Source: Bacteroidales bacterium (GTDB taxonomy: Bacteria; Bacteroidota; Bacteroidia; Bacteroidales; VadinHA17). From it: DNA of 56,708 nt. A program made the translations under genes and the position numbers. Position 1 is the stretch's first letter. Each line of letters begins with the position of its first letter. Positions 42,204-51,720 of the stretch are shown piece after piece. Below the pieces are notes generated by a model. That model saw only the letters and a list, made by a program, of their open reading frames with translations. It ran no database searches and was not told where the DNA came from. The stretch is taken from contig WOYX01000019.1 of assembly GCA_011620595.1 (NCBI GenBank), positions 1 to 56,708 on the forward strand, written 5' to 3'.

Positions 42204-43436
42204 CTAACCGAAGAAGAGGTACGCAATGAAGATGGCCGTGATGGTACCGACAATATCTGCTGTCAGTCCACAAATCACTGCATACCTCGAGTTCTTGATG
42301 CCTACCGAGCCGAAATAGACGGCAAGCACGTAGAAGACCGTATCGGTGGAGCCCTGCAGGCAGCATACCAGCCTGCCGACAAACGAGTCGGCGCCATGGA
42401 TAGTCATGGCATCAATCATCATTCCCCGTGAGCCGCTGCCGCTCAGCGGTTTCATCAGGGCAGTGGGCAGCGCTTCCGTGAAGGAGGTGTCGAGGCCCAT
42501 CCATGCCACTACGGCGGTAATGCCGTCAACCAGCAGGTCCATGGCTCCCGAGGCCCTGAAGACACCTATGGCCACAAGTATGGCCACAAGGTAGGGGATG
42601 ATTGTTATTGCGGTTTTGAAACCGTCCTTCGCCCCTTCAATGAAGGTCTCGTATACATTAACCTTCTTCACCATGGCCATCACTATGAATGCGATGATGA
42701 TGCCGAACAGGATGAAGTTGGCGGCAAATGTTGAGATGGTATTGATCTTATCCTGCGGCAGGGTGCTGAAGTACCACACTATGCCCACGATTATGGCTGT
42801 CAGTCCTCCCAGGTATGCCAGCACCACCCTGTTCAGCAGGTTGATCTTCTGGGCGATGGCCACGCTGATCATGCCGGCCAGTGTGGCCACGAAGGTTGAG
42901 ATCAGTATCGGGATGAAGATATCGGCAGGGTTGGCGGCACCAAGCTGTGCCCGGTAAACCATTATCGTGACGGGGATGAGGCAGAGGCCTGAGGCATTCA
43001 GCACCAGGAACATGATCATCGGATCGGATGCCACCTCCTTGTCGGGGTTATGCTCCTGCAACTCCTTCATGGCCTTGAGGCCCATGGGTGTGGCAGCGTT
43101 GTCGAGACCAAGCATGTTGGCTGCAACATTGAGCATCATGGAGCCATTGGCAGGACTGTCGGCCGGCAGTTTGGGAAAGAGCTTGCGGAAAAAGGGCCCG
43201 ATAGCCCTTGAGAGGAGTGTTACTGCGCCCCCCTTCTCTCCTACCCGCATGAGACCCATCCAGAGGGTGAGCACACCGGTGAGACCGAGGGAGATCTCAA
43301 AACCTGTTCTGGCACTTGAGAAGGTGGAATCAACTATCCTGTTGAAGATCTCGGTATCACCATTGAAGATAAGCTGCGCGAGGGCAAAGACGAAACCCAG
43401 CAGAAAAAAGGCGATCCAGATATAATTCAAAGCCAT
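42204..43436 (-). CDS. Nucleoside-recognition (SpmA-SpmB fusion) membrane protein
   Basis: 410 residues containing two Gate/nucleoside-recognition domains in tandem. The N-terminal half (FEISLGLTGVLTLWMGLMRVGEKGG, GLDNAATPMGLKAM) is SpmA-like. The C-terminal half (IIPYLVAILVAIGVFRASGAMD, GADSFVGRLVCCLQGSTDTVFYVL) is SpmB-like. The fusion is common in Bacteroidota, which do not sporulate, so the role is probably transport. Many helices are evident. Transcribed alone. Confidence 0.9.
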   Translation of the reverse strand: MALNYIWIAFFLLGFVFALAQLIFNGDTEIFNRIVDSTFSSARTGFEISLGLTGVLTLWMGLMRVGEKGGAVTLLSRAIGPFFRKLFPKLPADSPANGSMMLNVAANMLGLDNAATPMGLKAMKELQEHNPDKEVASDPMIMFLVLNASGLCLIPVTIMVYRAQLGAANPADIFIPILISTFVATLAGMISVAIAQKINLLNRVVLAYLGGLTAIIVGIVWYFSTLPQDKINTISTFAANFILFGIIIAFIVMAMVKKVNVYETFIEGAKDGFKTAITIIPYLVAILVAIGVFRASGAMDLLVDGITAVVAWMGLDTSFTEALPTALMKPLSGSGSRGMMIDAMTIHGADSFVGRLVCCLQGSTDTVFYVLAVYFGSVGIKNSRYAVICGLTADIVGTITAIFIAYLFFG

Positions 43437-43501
43437 CCCGGAATAATTCTCAGCAAATAAAAATAGGGAAAATTTCCTTGCGAGGCCTCATCAGCAATAA
43501 T

Positions 43502-43885
43502 TCAGAGCTCCTCAACCTCCACAATCTCAAACGGCACCTGCAGCATGGCCTTGAAGTCCCGCCCGGCATCCCTCATGTTCTCATCGCCGTTCTCACAGAA
43601 CCAACGTATAAGAACATCGCAGTTCTTCAGATAGAGCTTCTCAAATCTCCTGAAAAGGGAATGGATCCTGTTTGAAGAGCTGGTATTGAAAAAGTCAAAT
43701 CTCACATTGAGCACCGTTCTTTCTGCCGGCTGCGCAGAATATTTTTCAACATATTCGAGAAGCGGTCCGAAAAACCCGGTTGAATTCTCGGGTATTGACT
43801 TTCCTTTAATGTCGAAAATACCGCGGTCAGGATCAAAATTCACAGCGGGGGTCCGGGTAGTTTTCTTTAAGATGAGCTTTTCCAT
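43502..43885 (-). CDS. SiaC/DUF1987-family regulatory phosphoprotein
   Basis: 127 residues from ATG 43885 (MEKLILKKTTRTPAV); an upstream Met three codons earlier is possible. The pattern PAVNFDPDRGIFDIKGKSIPEN and NTSSSNRIHSLFRRFEKLY is the DUF1987/SiaC family. In Pseudomonas, SiaC is switched by a SpoIIE-like phosphatase (SiaA) and a kinase (SiaB). Neither partner is next to this gene; the nearest SpoIIE-type phosphatase is at 35679, in the hydrogenase locus. A link between them is only speculative. Confidence 0.88.
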   Translation of the reverse strand: MEKLILKKTTRTPAVNFDPDRGIFDIKGKSIPENSTGFFGPLLEYVEKYSAQPAERTVLNVRFDFFNTSSSNRIHSLFRRFEKLYLKNCDVLIRWFCENGDENMRDAGRDFKAMLQVPFEIVEVEEL

Positions 43886-43989
43886 TGTTGTCAACAGCAG
43901 AAGTGCATAAATTTAGAATATTCATGTGAAATAGACAAATCAAACAGAGGTTGTGGAAAAATAATAATCAGCTCATTTGCGCTTTTTGC

Positions 43990-43997
43990 TACATTTG
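43990..43997 (+). promoter_or_regulatory. Minus-7 element before the large glycoside-hydrolase-like gene
   Basis: TACATTTG matches TAnnTTTG, 40 bp before ATG 44038. TTTG at 43976-43979 is too close for the upstream box, so the promoter is tentative. Its presence argues against translation starting at the in-frame TTG at 43951. Confidence 0.45.
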
Positions 43998-44037
43998 GGC
44001 AACATCAGGGTTAACTGTTACTAATTATACTATCGGG

Positions 44038-46767
44038 ATGATGAGAAATCCATGGACTCTGAGTCCGAAGGCGGTGACAGCCGCTCTCTGTGCAGCATTT
44101 TTCATACAGACAGCCTTTGCCGGGGATGTGATAGTAACCGGCACTGTATCAGACGATAAGGGCTCCATGGTAATGAATGCCAGGGTCTCGTTCTATCTCA
44201 ACGCCATTGAATACCGCACCGTCACCCGCAGTGACGGCAGTTACAGTGTAAGGATCTCGGGATCATACAGTGAGGTCGACGGAGAGTTCCGTACCGGCAC
44301 CCCTTATCCCAATCCTTTCGACAACAGCGTTCATTTACCATTTGTTATCAACAGCCAGGGTGATCTGCTGCTCACCATATATAACATGAGCGGCCGGAAA
44401 GTACGTGTCGTCTCCTTCCCCGGGGTCTCACCGGGCAGTTACAACATTGTCTGGGACGGTTGCAGTCAGGATAACGCGCCGCTCAGTTCCGGTCTTTATA
44501 TCTACGCACTCACCTTCAAAGGACGTACCCGCAGCGGGCGGCTGATAAAGGCAGGCGGCTCCGTCTCATCAGCCGGGGGCACCTACATCGAGCCGGTGAT
44601 GATGCCACCCGAGACACCCTCACCCTACGGGTCAGACCGTTTTCCGGTCATCGCAGAGGCAGAGGCAGGAGGCTATTATCCGGTCAGGCTCACCGATATC
44701 ACCCTTGCCAGTGACACCGTCATAAATTTTGTACTGTCTCACTCCGCCTCCATGCCCTTCATGGTCAGCGGAGACTACATAGCCAGGGAGATGGATAACA
44801 AATACAGGTCAATGATACTCAAGGGCATTAACCTGGGTTCCTCTCCTCCCGGCTTCTTCCCCGGCGAGATCGCCTATGCCATCACGGGAGAGATGTACCA
44901 GTCATGGATTGAACGTATGGTTGAAGCCGGCTTCAACACCCTGAGGGTCTATACGCTTCATCCTCCCGTCTTCTACGAGAAGCTGGCGGAATACAACCAG
45001 CGCCACCCCGAATCACCCCTGCTGCTTTTCCAGGGTATCTGGCTCGAAGAGATAGAAGACGGCACGGACCCGTACTGCTATGACCTGCTTAACCGCACCG
45101 GCAGCTTCAAAAAACAGATAGAGGAGGTTGTAGACTGTATCAACGGCAACGCCGACATACCCTTCCGCTACGGCATGGCTTACGGTGTCTACCGCACCAG
45201 CGTTTCTCGCTGGACGGCGGGCTACATCATAGGGCGTGAGGTGGCACCCCGGGAGGTTGACTCCACAAACAAGTTCCATCAGGGTGTCAGTTCATATTCG
45301 GGAACCCACCTGAGCATCAGCGGCGGCACCGCCACAGAGGCGTTTGTTGCGGAGATGCTTGACGAGGTCATCACCCTTGAGGAGTCAAAGTATTCCGTCA
45401 GCAGGCCAGTGAGCTTCTCCAGCTGGCCCACCCTTGACCCGCCGGACCACCCGACGGAGATATACACCGATGAAGATGTGGCATCGTTTGACATAACGAA
45501 GATCAGCGTGGCTGAAGGCTCTCCCGGGTTGTTTGCAAGCTATCATGCCTATCCCTATTATCCCAACTTCGTCAGTCAGGAGCCATCATATATGACATAC
45601 AGCGACAGCGAGGGTCCCAACAGCTACCTGGGCTATCTCACCGCCCTCAAGAACCATTACAGTGGCATGCCGCTGGTGATAGCAGAGTACGGCGTACCCT
45701 CAAGCTGGGGAAGCGCACATCAGTCGTTCAGTGAGATGCACCACGGCGGATACTCGGAAATACAGCAGGGAGAAAAGAACCTGCGTATGATGCATAACAT
45801 ACTCGACGCAGGCTGTGCCGGAGGCTTTGTCTTCGCCTGGATGGATGAGTGGTTCAAGCGTACCTGGATCGTGCTTTATCTCGAAGCCTACGGACTGGAA
45901 GACGGATCCGAGGTCATCCCCACCCGACAGCTGTGGCACAATGAGACCTCGCCTGAGCAGTGCTTCGGGCTTATCGCCTATGACCAGGAGGAACTTCCCG
46001 GATATGCAGCATACAATATCGATCAGCCTTCGGGACCGGTAAGCTCTGTCAGGGCGACTCATGACGAGAGCTTCTTTTACCTGGAGATCAACTCAGCCGC
46101 CGACCTTACGGATGCCGACGAGTTTATGGTAGCCTTTGACACATACCTTGGAAACACCGGCGAATCAACCCTGCCCGGGGGAGCCACCCTGCAGAACAGG
46201 GCAGAGTTCCTGCTCACCTTCAGCCTGGCTGATGACACTGCCCTGCATCATGTCACCCAGGCCTACGACATGAACGGACTTACCGTGCGTTTCAACCTGA
46301 CAGACCCTGATGTTCAGAAATACCGCAGCACGGTAACCGACGGAGCTCCGTGGAACGTGATGAGCTGGATCAACGACGGCTTTGAACTCACCAGCCATGA
46401 CATCGGAAGGGTGCCGATGGAAAATGCAGCGGCATTCAGCAGCGGTGGCCGCGCCGCAGTAGCGTGGAACGGCAGGAAAGTTAACATCAGGCTGCCGTGG
46501 ACCATGCTTCACTTCAATGACCCCACGCAGATGAGAGTCAATGACGGCGCCGTTTCATATGACGGCGGATACAACTTTGAGATCATCACCACTGAATCAG
46601 AAGGAATAGCCGTCTCTGTAGCCCTTAACGGTACGGTAATCAACTCCCTCAACAGGTACAGCTGGCCAAAATGGCTTGTCGTGCCTCCGACGGCAGCAAG
46701 GGAAAAAGCCTCGCTTCATGTTCTTGAAGAGGGTTTCTCTTATATTCCGGATTATGTAGGATTGTAG
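44038..46767 (+). CDS. Large secreted glycoside-hydrolase-like protein with carboxypeptidase-regulatory and FlgD-like modules
   Basis: About 909 residues from ATG 44038 (a second ATG follows directly). Signal peptide to about TAFAGD. Then a carboxypeptidase-regulatory beta domain (VTGTVSDDKGSMVMNARVSFYL, SDGSYSV), and a T9SS/FlgD-like module (PYPNPFDNSVHLPFVI, LTIYNMSGRKVRVV, WDGCSQDNAPLSSGLYIYAL) that is normally at the C terminus but is internal here. Next comes a TIM-barrel-like catalytic region (KGINLGSSPPGFFPGE, FNTLRVYTLHPP, GYIIGREV, MPLVIAEYGVPSSWG) resembling GH2/GH5-type enzymes, with probable catalytic Glu in the last motif, and a C-terminal beta domain. It faces the GT2 operon end to end, so it may act on the polysaccharide made there. 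Confidence 0.8.
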   Translation: MMRNPWTLSPKAVTAALCAAFFIQTAFAGDVIVTGTVSDDKGSMVMNARVSFYLNAIEYRTVTRSDGSYSVRISGSYSEVDGEFRTGTPYPNPFDNSVHLPFVINSQGDLLLTIYNMSGRKVRVVSFPGVSPGSYNIVWDGCSQDNAPLSSGLYIYALTFKGRTRSGRLIKAGGSVSSAGGTYIEPVMMPPETPSPYGSDRFPVIAEAEAGGYYPVRLTDITLASDTVINFVLSHSASMPFMVSGDYIAREMDNKYRSMILKGINLGSSPPGFFPGEIAYAITGEMYQSWIERMVEAGFNTLRVYTLHPPVFYEKLAEYNQRHPESPLLLFQGIWLEEIEDGTDPYCYDLLNRTGSFKKQIEEVVDCINGNADIPFRYGMAYGVYRTSVSRWTAGYIIGREVAPREVDSTNKFHQGVSSYSGTHLSISGGTATEAFVAEMLDEVITLEESKYSVSRPVSFSSWPTLDPPDHPTEIYTDEDVASFDITKISVAEGSPGLFASYHAYPYYPNFVSQEPSYMTYSDSEGPNSYLGYLTALKNHYSGMPLVIAEYGVPSSWGSAHQSFSEMHHGGYSEIQQGEKNLRMMHNILDAGCAGGFVFAWMDEWFKRTWIVLYLEAYGLEDGSEVIPTRQLWHNETSPEQCFGLIAYDQEELPGYAAYNIDQPSGPVSSVRATHDESFFYLEINSAADLTDADEFMVAFDTYLGNTGESTLPGGATLQNRAEFLLTFSLADDTALHHVTQAYDMNGLTVRFNLTDPDVQKYRSTVTDGAPWNVMSWINDGFELTSHDIGRVPMENAAAFSSGGRAAVAWNGRKVNIRLPWTMLHFNDPTQMRVNDGAVSYDGGYNFEIITTESEGIAVSVALNGTVINSLNRYSWPKWLVVPPTAAREKASLHVLEEGFSYIPDYVGL

Positions 46768-46883
46768 ATTTGCGATTTTCGATTTTCAATTTGATTGACA
46801 ATCTCAGATGTGCGATTGTCGGTTAAAAAATTTTTCAATCGCAATTCGCAAATCGCAATTCGCAATTCGCAATTCGCAAATTC
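46768..46883. repeat. Heptamer repeats between convergent genes, possible bidirectional terminator
   Basis: Near 46837-46883 the unit aattcgc (with aatcgc variants) is repeated about six times. Near 46768-46790 the opposite-sense gatttgcgattttcg occurs, so a long imperfect hairpin can form between the two convergent genes. Such simple repeats are common in Bacteroidota intergenic DNA. Its role as a terminator is inferred. Confidence 0.6.
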
Positions 46884-46887
46884 TGAT

Positions 46888-48318
46888 TTATGCCGGCACC
46901 CGTTGTTTCCTGACCGGTTTCTTCTTCTCCTGGAAGCCGCTTCGTTCGGCCTTGCCCCACCCCCTTTTGCCGCGCATGGCTTCGAGGTTGCCCCTGACGG
47001 CAAAATAGGTATGCACGGGGTAGAAGAAGGGCTCAAGCATTGCCGTGCCGATAAGACGCAGCACATCCCTCTTTCTGCGGTACTTGTGGAAGGTTATCTC
47101 CTCAAAGAGCACAGCCCAGGTCGTCAGGCTGACGGCGAAGCTGTAGACAAAGAGGAAGAGCAGCAGGAAGAAGGGCAGGTTCAGTGCACCTGCTATTGCA
47201 AGATAGATCGTATAGATGATACCAAGGAAGGCTATCAGCGGGGCAGCCCACTCAAAGAGGAGCCAGTAGGGGTATCCCAGCAGTCCCAGCCTTCCGTAAT
47301 TGGCGTTGAACATCATCTTGCGGTGTGACCATAGGGACTCTATAAGACCCCTGGTCCAGCGCGTCCTCTGTTTGCGCATCGACTTGAGGTCGGCAGGCAC
47401 CTCGGTCCAGCATAGAGGATCCGGGATATACGTCACCTCGTACTTTTTATTATGTTCAGCCATGTAGCGCCTCATCCTCAGCACCAGCTCCATATCCTCG
47501 CCTACGGTCTTGACCTTGTAACCTCCTGCCCTGATGACAGTCTCGCGGTCAAACATTCCCATTGCCCCGGAGATCAGCATCAGTCCGTCAAGATGACTCC
47601 ATGCCATACGTCCCAGCAGGAAAGCACGCGTATAGTCGAGTACCTGCAATCTTGGCAGAAACTTCTTCGGAAGGTTGATCTGGCGTATGTAGCCACGCTC
47701 TATGTCACATGAGTTTACTATACGGATCACACCGCCCGTCCCGATGACCTTCTTCTCCTTCTCCTCGAGGAAGGGCTTGACAAGTTTCAGGATCGAATCG
47801 GGCTCAATGATGGAGTCTGCATCAATGGTCACTATCAGGTTGCTGCGGCTGATATTGATCCCTGCATTGAGGGAGTCAGCCTTGCCGCCGTTGTTCTTGT
47901 CGATGACCGTCAGCCTGTTGTAGGCTGGGTCCTTTGATCTGTACACCCCCCTGATCCTTTCGCACGGTATGCGGTAGTCAAAATAGTAGTTGACCCTCAC
48001 CAGCTCATAGGAATCCCTGATCTTTTCAAAGGTATCATCAGTAGAGCCATCATTGACAATGATCACCTCAAAGTTGTTGTAATAGAGAGAGAGCAGGGTA
48101 CGGACATTATCGATAATGGTCTTGCCCTCATTGAAGGCGGGAGCAATGATGGTTATACGGGGGCTGAGCGGGGAAAGAACCAGGGAGTTGTAGTTTACAT
48201 AGCTGTTCTTGCGCAGATATTTCCTCAGCGCGAGTGCCGAATGTATACCGAGTATCAGGTAAGACCCGAAGAGGACGAGTGTAAGATAGAATATCAGATG
48301 TGCAAAGATAAATCCCAT
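46888..48318 (-). CDS. GT2-family processive-type glycosyltransferase
   Basis: 476 residues. One N-terminal membrane segment, then a GT2 domain with APAFNEGKTI, VNDGSTDDT, TIDADSII (metal-site DxD), TVGEDMEL and the acceptor/processivity motif RKQRTRW (QxxRW), then three or more C-terminal helices. This is the layout of BcsA/PgaC-like synthases that make and extrude a beta-linked polysaccharide. The C-terminal tail is Lys/Arg-rich (EKKKPVRKQRVPA). It is last in an operon with a HEAT-SPOR protein (5-bp gap), a YaiO barrel and a response regulator. Product polymer unknown. Confidence 0.92.
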   Translation of the reverse strand: MGFIFAHLIFYLTLVLFGSYLILGIHSALALRKYLRKNSYVNYNSLVLSPLSPRITIIAPAFNEGKTIIDNVRTLLSLYYNNFEVIIVNDGSTDDTFEKIRDSYELVRVNYYFDYRIPCERIRGVYRSKDPAYNRLTVIDKNNGGKADSLNAGINISRSNLIVTIDADSIIEPDSILKLVKPFLEEKEKKVIGTGGVIRIVNSCDIERGYIRQINLPKKFLPRLQVLDYTRAFLLGRMAWSHLDGLMLISGAMGMFDRETVIRAGGYKVKTVGEDMELVLRMRRYMAEHNKKYEVTYIPDPLCWTEVPADLKSMRKQRTRWTRGLIESLWSHRKMMFNANYGRLGLLGYPYWLLFEWAAPLIAFLGIIYTIYLAIAGALNLPFFLLLFLFVYSFAVSLTTWAVLFEEITFHKYRRKRDVLRLIGTAMLEPFFYPVHTYFAVRGNLEAMRGKRGWGKAERSGFQEKKKPVRKQRVPA

Positions 48319-48323
48319 GGTAT

Positions 48324-50105
48324 TTAGTATATCCTCCTGTCAAGCACGTGCCTGACAATTATGTTGTAATTCTTGTACTCCGACTTCATCACCTTGACAA
48401 GGGCCTGCACTCCGGGCTCTCCCATATTCTCAATGGCCTTTACCGCTTCGATCTGCAGCTGGACGTCATCCTCCTTGTCAAGTACCAGTTTCAGGAAGCC
48501 AAGCAACGCCTGCTCGGGCATCTTGCCCATCGACTTGACAATTTCAAGACAGTTATTGTACTCCTGGAACTTGTACATGCGTTTCATGATGTCAAGTGTG
48601 CTGCGCATATCAAGGTCGCCCGCCACCTGTACGGCAAGCTGGCTAACGGCGGGGTCACGGTGCAGCAATACCTTTTTTATCTCCTGTTCGGCATCCTTCT
48701 GCTTGAACTCCCTGATCATTCTCAGGGCGAACATCACCACCGTAGGGTTCTCTGATGACAGCCAGCGTCTGAAATCAGGAACGGGAAGCTCGTGCTGTAT
48801 TATCAGGTCATGAAGGGTGATCTGCTCCCAGAGCGAGAAGGGCCTCTTCAGCTGGGAGAGAAACTCAAAGTGATCCTTGTCGCTCAGCCTCACCAGTGCT
48901 ATCTGGGCCTCCATCCTGAGGATCTCATTTCTTGAGTTAAGGGCACGGTATATCTCGTCGTTACCATCAGTGATGCCCACGAAGGCAAGCTCCCTGAAAC
49001 CCTTTATCTTTTTATGCCACTTGCGGCTGCGTACTCTGGCCAGCGAATCCTGATCAAGGCTCAGCTCCCTGTAAAGATTCATCAGCTTCTCTCGCGTCTC
49101 CCCCTTCAGGTTAACACTCACATCTATCATCTGGTCAATGAGCACCTGCCTGCGAAAATTGTCTGAGGCAATCTTCATGAACTGTTCTGATCCGGTATTG
49201 CCAAAGAGGTAATCGACGATCAGCGTCTGGTACTGTTCCATGAGATACTGGCGCAGTTTTGCCTCCTTCTCCATCCTGTTGCGGTTTAAGAGGATGACAA
49301 GCAAAAGTATGAGCATTGTTGCCAAGGAGGCAATGATGGTAAATATCAGTGCATTAACCAGCGCTACCGACTTGCCGAAATAGTTGAAGCGTGACAGCCA
49401 GGGGTTGTCGCCCTTCAGGAAGAACAGGCTGTTGATGCCTCGCCTGGCGGCAGTCCCGGTTTCAGGAGGAGTCAGCTCCTCCGCGTATTGAACTGCCATA
49501 TCTTCAGCCTGAGCATCCCCGGTGCCGGGCTCTTCTGCACCAACTGCCGTGACACTCCCTGCGGTGAGTGTGTCCGGGGAGGCAACGGTGCTGTCCGGAG
49601 GGGCAATGCTGCTGTCGGAAGAAGCACCTGTGCTCTCCGGTGAGGCAACAGGGGGGACTGACCGTGAGGATTCACTTCCCCTCTTTCCGGGAGCTTCTGC
49701 TGAATGTTGTGCTGTCGGGCGGGGCGTCGGCTCATAAAATGATACTGGAACGAAGAGACTGGGGGCTGATTCCCTCAGTTCACTGTTTATGAAGACCTTG
49801 TACATACCCTCTTCTTCAATGAGGTCGACATTGATCTCCAGCATCTCTTCAAGCCGTCTGCGAAGGTTCTCCGCATTTTTAAGGCGCGAGAAGGCTCCCA
49901 TCTGAATTGCAAAGTTGCCCCTGGAAAGAGATATTACTCCTTCAACGGTAAGGCCTGAAGGGAAAGTAGCCAAGGTCGTCGAGGGGGGAGTTTGTGGATT
50001 TGTGGTATGGGCAGAGTCAGAGGTATAGTCAGGCCCTCTCGTCATTGCGTTGGCCGCAGGTAGTGACAGTGCAAGGGCAATCAGTATTATCACTGCTCTC
50101 TTCAT
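48324..50105 (-). CDS. SPOR-domain, membrane-spanning HEAT-repeat protein
   Basis: 593 residues. Signal peptide, SPOR domain (FAIQMGAFSRLKNAENLRRRL to about residue 115), a low-complexity Pro/Ser/Ala/Thr stretch (about 120-220), one transmembrane helix (VALVNALIFTIIASLATML, about 248-270), then cytoplasmic HEAT-like repeats to the end. SPOR domains bind denuded peptidoglycan, so the protein could anchor a polysaccharide machine across the envelope. It overlaps the YaiO gene by 4 bp and precedes the GT2 gene by 5 bp, making it a structural partner in the same operon. Exact role not known. Confidence 0.82.
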   Translation of the reverse strand: MKRAVIILIALALSLPAANAMTRGPDYTSDSAHTTNPQTPPSTTLATFPSGLTVEGVISLSRGNFAIQMGAFSRLKNAENLRRRLEEMLEINVDLIEEEGMYKVFINSELRESAPSLFVPVSFYEPTPRPTAQHSAEAPGKRGSESSRSVPPVASPESTGASSDSSIAPPDSTVASPDTLTAGSVTAVGAEEPGTGDAQAEDMAVQYAEELTPPETGTAARRGINSLFFLKGDNPWLSRFNYFGKSVALVNALIFTIIASLATMLILLLVILLNRNRMEKEAKLRQYLMEQYQTLIVDYLFGNTGSEQFMKIASDNFRRQVLIDQMIDVSVNLKGETREKLMNLYRELSLDQDSLARVRSRKWHKKIKGFRELAFVGITDGNDEIYRALNSRNEILRMEAQIALVRLSDKDHFEFLSQLKRPFSLWEQITLHDLIIQHELPVPDFRRWLSSENPTVVMFALRMIREFKQKDAEQEIKKVLLHRDPAVSQLAVQVAGDLDMRSTLDIMKRMYKFQEYNNCLEIVKSMGKMPEQALLGFLKLVLDKEDDVQLQIEAVKAIENMGEPGVQALVKVMKSEYKNYNIIVRHVLDRRIY

Positions 50106-51190
50106 CTCACCTTGCCTATACCTATTATTATCCCGAGGTTGCCCTCAATCCTGTTGCGGTACCCCGTCTCACTGTACTTCTCGTAAGAGTATCCTGCTCC
50201 TGCCCTGACAGCCAGGTGTGAGGTGATCTGGTTGGAGTATGTCAGCCTGACGGATGATGCCTTCTGCCTTTCAAGGTCAGTGATGATGTCATACGGCTCA
50301 TCGGGTGCCGTTCCCGTTCCCAGGGTGACCTGCAGATAATCGGTTGTGCCAAAGTACCTTCTTGCATTGATGTAGAAGGATGTTGTCACCCCTATATCCT
50401 TGAAGTGGAAATAGCTCCTGCCTGAGAACCAGTATTTTCCCAGGTATTTCTCGAGCGAGAATGTAGCCAGGAAAATGCTTCTGTCAAAATAGTAATAATT
50501 GATACCTGCTGATACGGCAAAGCCGGCAGGCAGGGTTTGCCACAGCTCCAGCGCCGCCCTGTGGCGGGGAAATCGTGTGCCGGGGCTGTAGGCGCAGGCT
50601 ATGTAAGCGTAGTTGCTCTTTGTCAGTTCAGGCCACGCCTCGGCGGCAAACTGCAGATCATTGTTACTCTCGCCTGCCACGCCGGGAGAGATGTTTCCCA
50701 GGTTGACGGAGGCTACGGCAGTGCCCCATGAGAACCTGTGACCTGCTCCAAGGCTGAATACCTGCCATAGACGGTCATAAGGTTCAGAGAAGGTGTCAAT
50801 CAGATATCCCGCCCTGATATCGGTGGGAGGAGTGATCTGCTGCGACCTGTCCCGGGACCATCGCCGTATGTCTCGTGCTGCTTCCAGCGCATCTGCATTA
50901 TCCGGGTCAGACTGCAGGAGAGTGTCAATCACGGCAGCCCCCTCCTCATAGAGTCCCTGCCACGCCAGAATCCTTCCCAGCAGTACACGGGCATCGCCAT
51001 AATCAGGATACTGCTTCACCAGCTCACGTGCTGCAGGCTCAGCCCCCGTAAGATCACCAGCAATGGCAAGTGACCTGATCCTGTTGTATTCACTCTCAGG
51101 ATCAGTGACCGTCTGACCGTCCGTGAAGCCTCCGGTCATCAGGAGGATCAACATGACGAACAAAAATGATCTGTAACTTACCTTCAGCAT
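50102..51190 (-). CDS. TPR plus YaiO-type outer-membrane beta-barrel protein
   Basis: 362 residues. Signal peptide (to about GFTDGQ), a short TPR segment (SEYNRIRSLAIAGDLTGAEPAARELV..., about 30-105) and a YaiO-family barrel from about residue 115 to the final aromatic-poor strand. TPR plus outer-membrane barrel next to a GT2 synthase is the usual secretion part of exopolysaccharide systems (compare PgaA/BcsC). It starts 6 bp after the response regulator stop and overlaps the HEAT-SPOR gene. Outer membrane. Confidence 0.85.
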   Translation of the reverse strand: MLKVSYRSFLFVMLILLMTGGFTDGQTVTDPESEYNRIRSLAIAGDLTGAEPAARELVKQYPDYGDARVLLGRILAWQGLYEEGAAVIDTLLQSDPDNADALEAARDIRRWSRDRSQQITPPTDIRAGYLIDTFSEPYDRLWQVFSLGAGHRFSWGTAVASVNLGNISPGVAGESNNDLQFAAEAWPELTKSNYAYIACAYSPGTRFPRHRAALELWQTLPAGFAVSAGINYYYFDRSIFLATFSLEKYLGKYWFSGRSYFHFKDIGVTTSFYINARRYFGTTDYLQVTLGTGTAPDEPYDIITDLERQKASSVRLTYSNQITSHLAVRAGAGYSYEKYSETGYRNRIEGNLGIIIGIGKVR

Positions 51191-51196
51191 GCCTTA

Positions 51197-51562
51197 CTAT
51201 ATTGTTGTTAATGCCATCCTGATCTTCCTGATTAAATCATCAGGGTCAAAAGGCTTTGTTATATAACCGCTAACCTTCATCTCCGCTGCCTGACGCTGCA
51301 CCTGCGGGTCACTGAAAGCTGACACGATAAGCACGGGAGTCTGCTTTTTGAGCTCGGTGCGCAGATACCTGATAACCTCCAGACCACTGTGATATGGAAG
51401 GTGGATATCGACTATCACTATATCAAACTCAACCGTTCGCAGCATTTCAATGGCCCTGATTCCGTCACTGACAGTGACCGGATCGTACCCCGCCTGTTTC
51501 AAAACTGCTGATATAGTCCTTAAAACCAATAGATTATCTTCACAGATAAGTATCTTCGTCAT
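51197..51562 (-). CDS. Single-domain response regulator of the polysaccharide operon
   Basis: 121 residues, a CheY-like receiver with CEDN (acidic pocket), phospho-acceptor Asp52 in IVIVDIHLPYHSGLEV, a Ser in ALLIVSAFSD-like position and Lys in YITKPFD. No output domain. As first gene of the YaiO/HEAT/GT2 operon it probably tunes polysaccharide export by protein contact after phosphorylation. The kinase is not in this operon. Start chosen at ATG 51562; the upstream gap of about 160 bp has no clear promoter. Confidence 0.92.
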   Translation of the reverse strand: MTKILICEDNLLVLRTISAVLKQAGYDPVTVSDGIRAIEMLRTVEFDIVIVDIHLPYHSGLEVIRYLRTELKKQTPVLIVSAFSDPQVQRQAAEMKVSGYITKPFDPDDLIRKIRMALTTI

Positions 51563-51720
51563 TTCCGTTATTACACCAGCTGGTTAATCTAAAACGAAAG
51601 TTTTGTCCGTTTCTGATAGATGCGCCGCAAATTTGGCTCTTTTTACCGTTTATGCCAAGAAAGGGTACCCCAATTTGACTAATGTTGACAGCCTGATGAT
51701 CATCACCTCACCAGACATGA

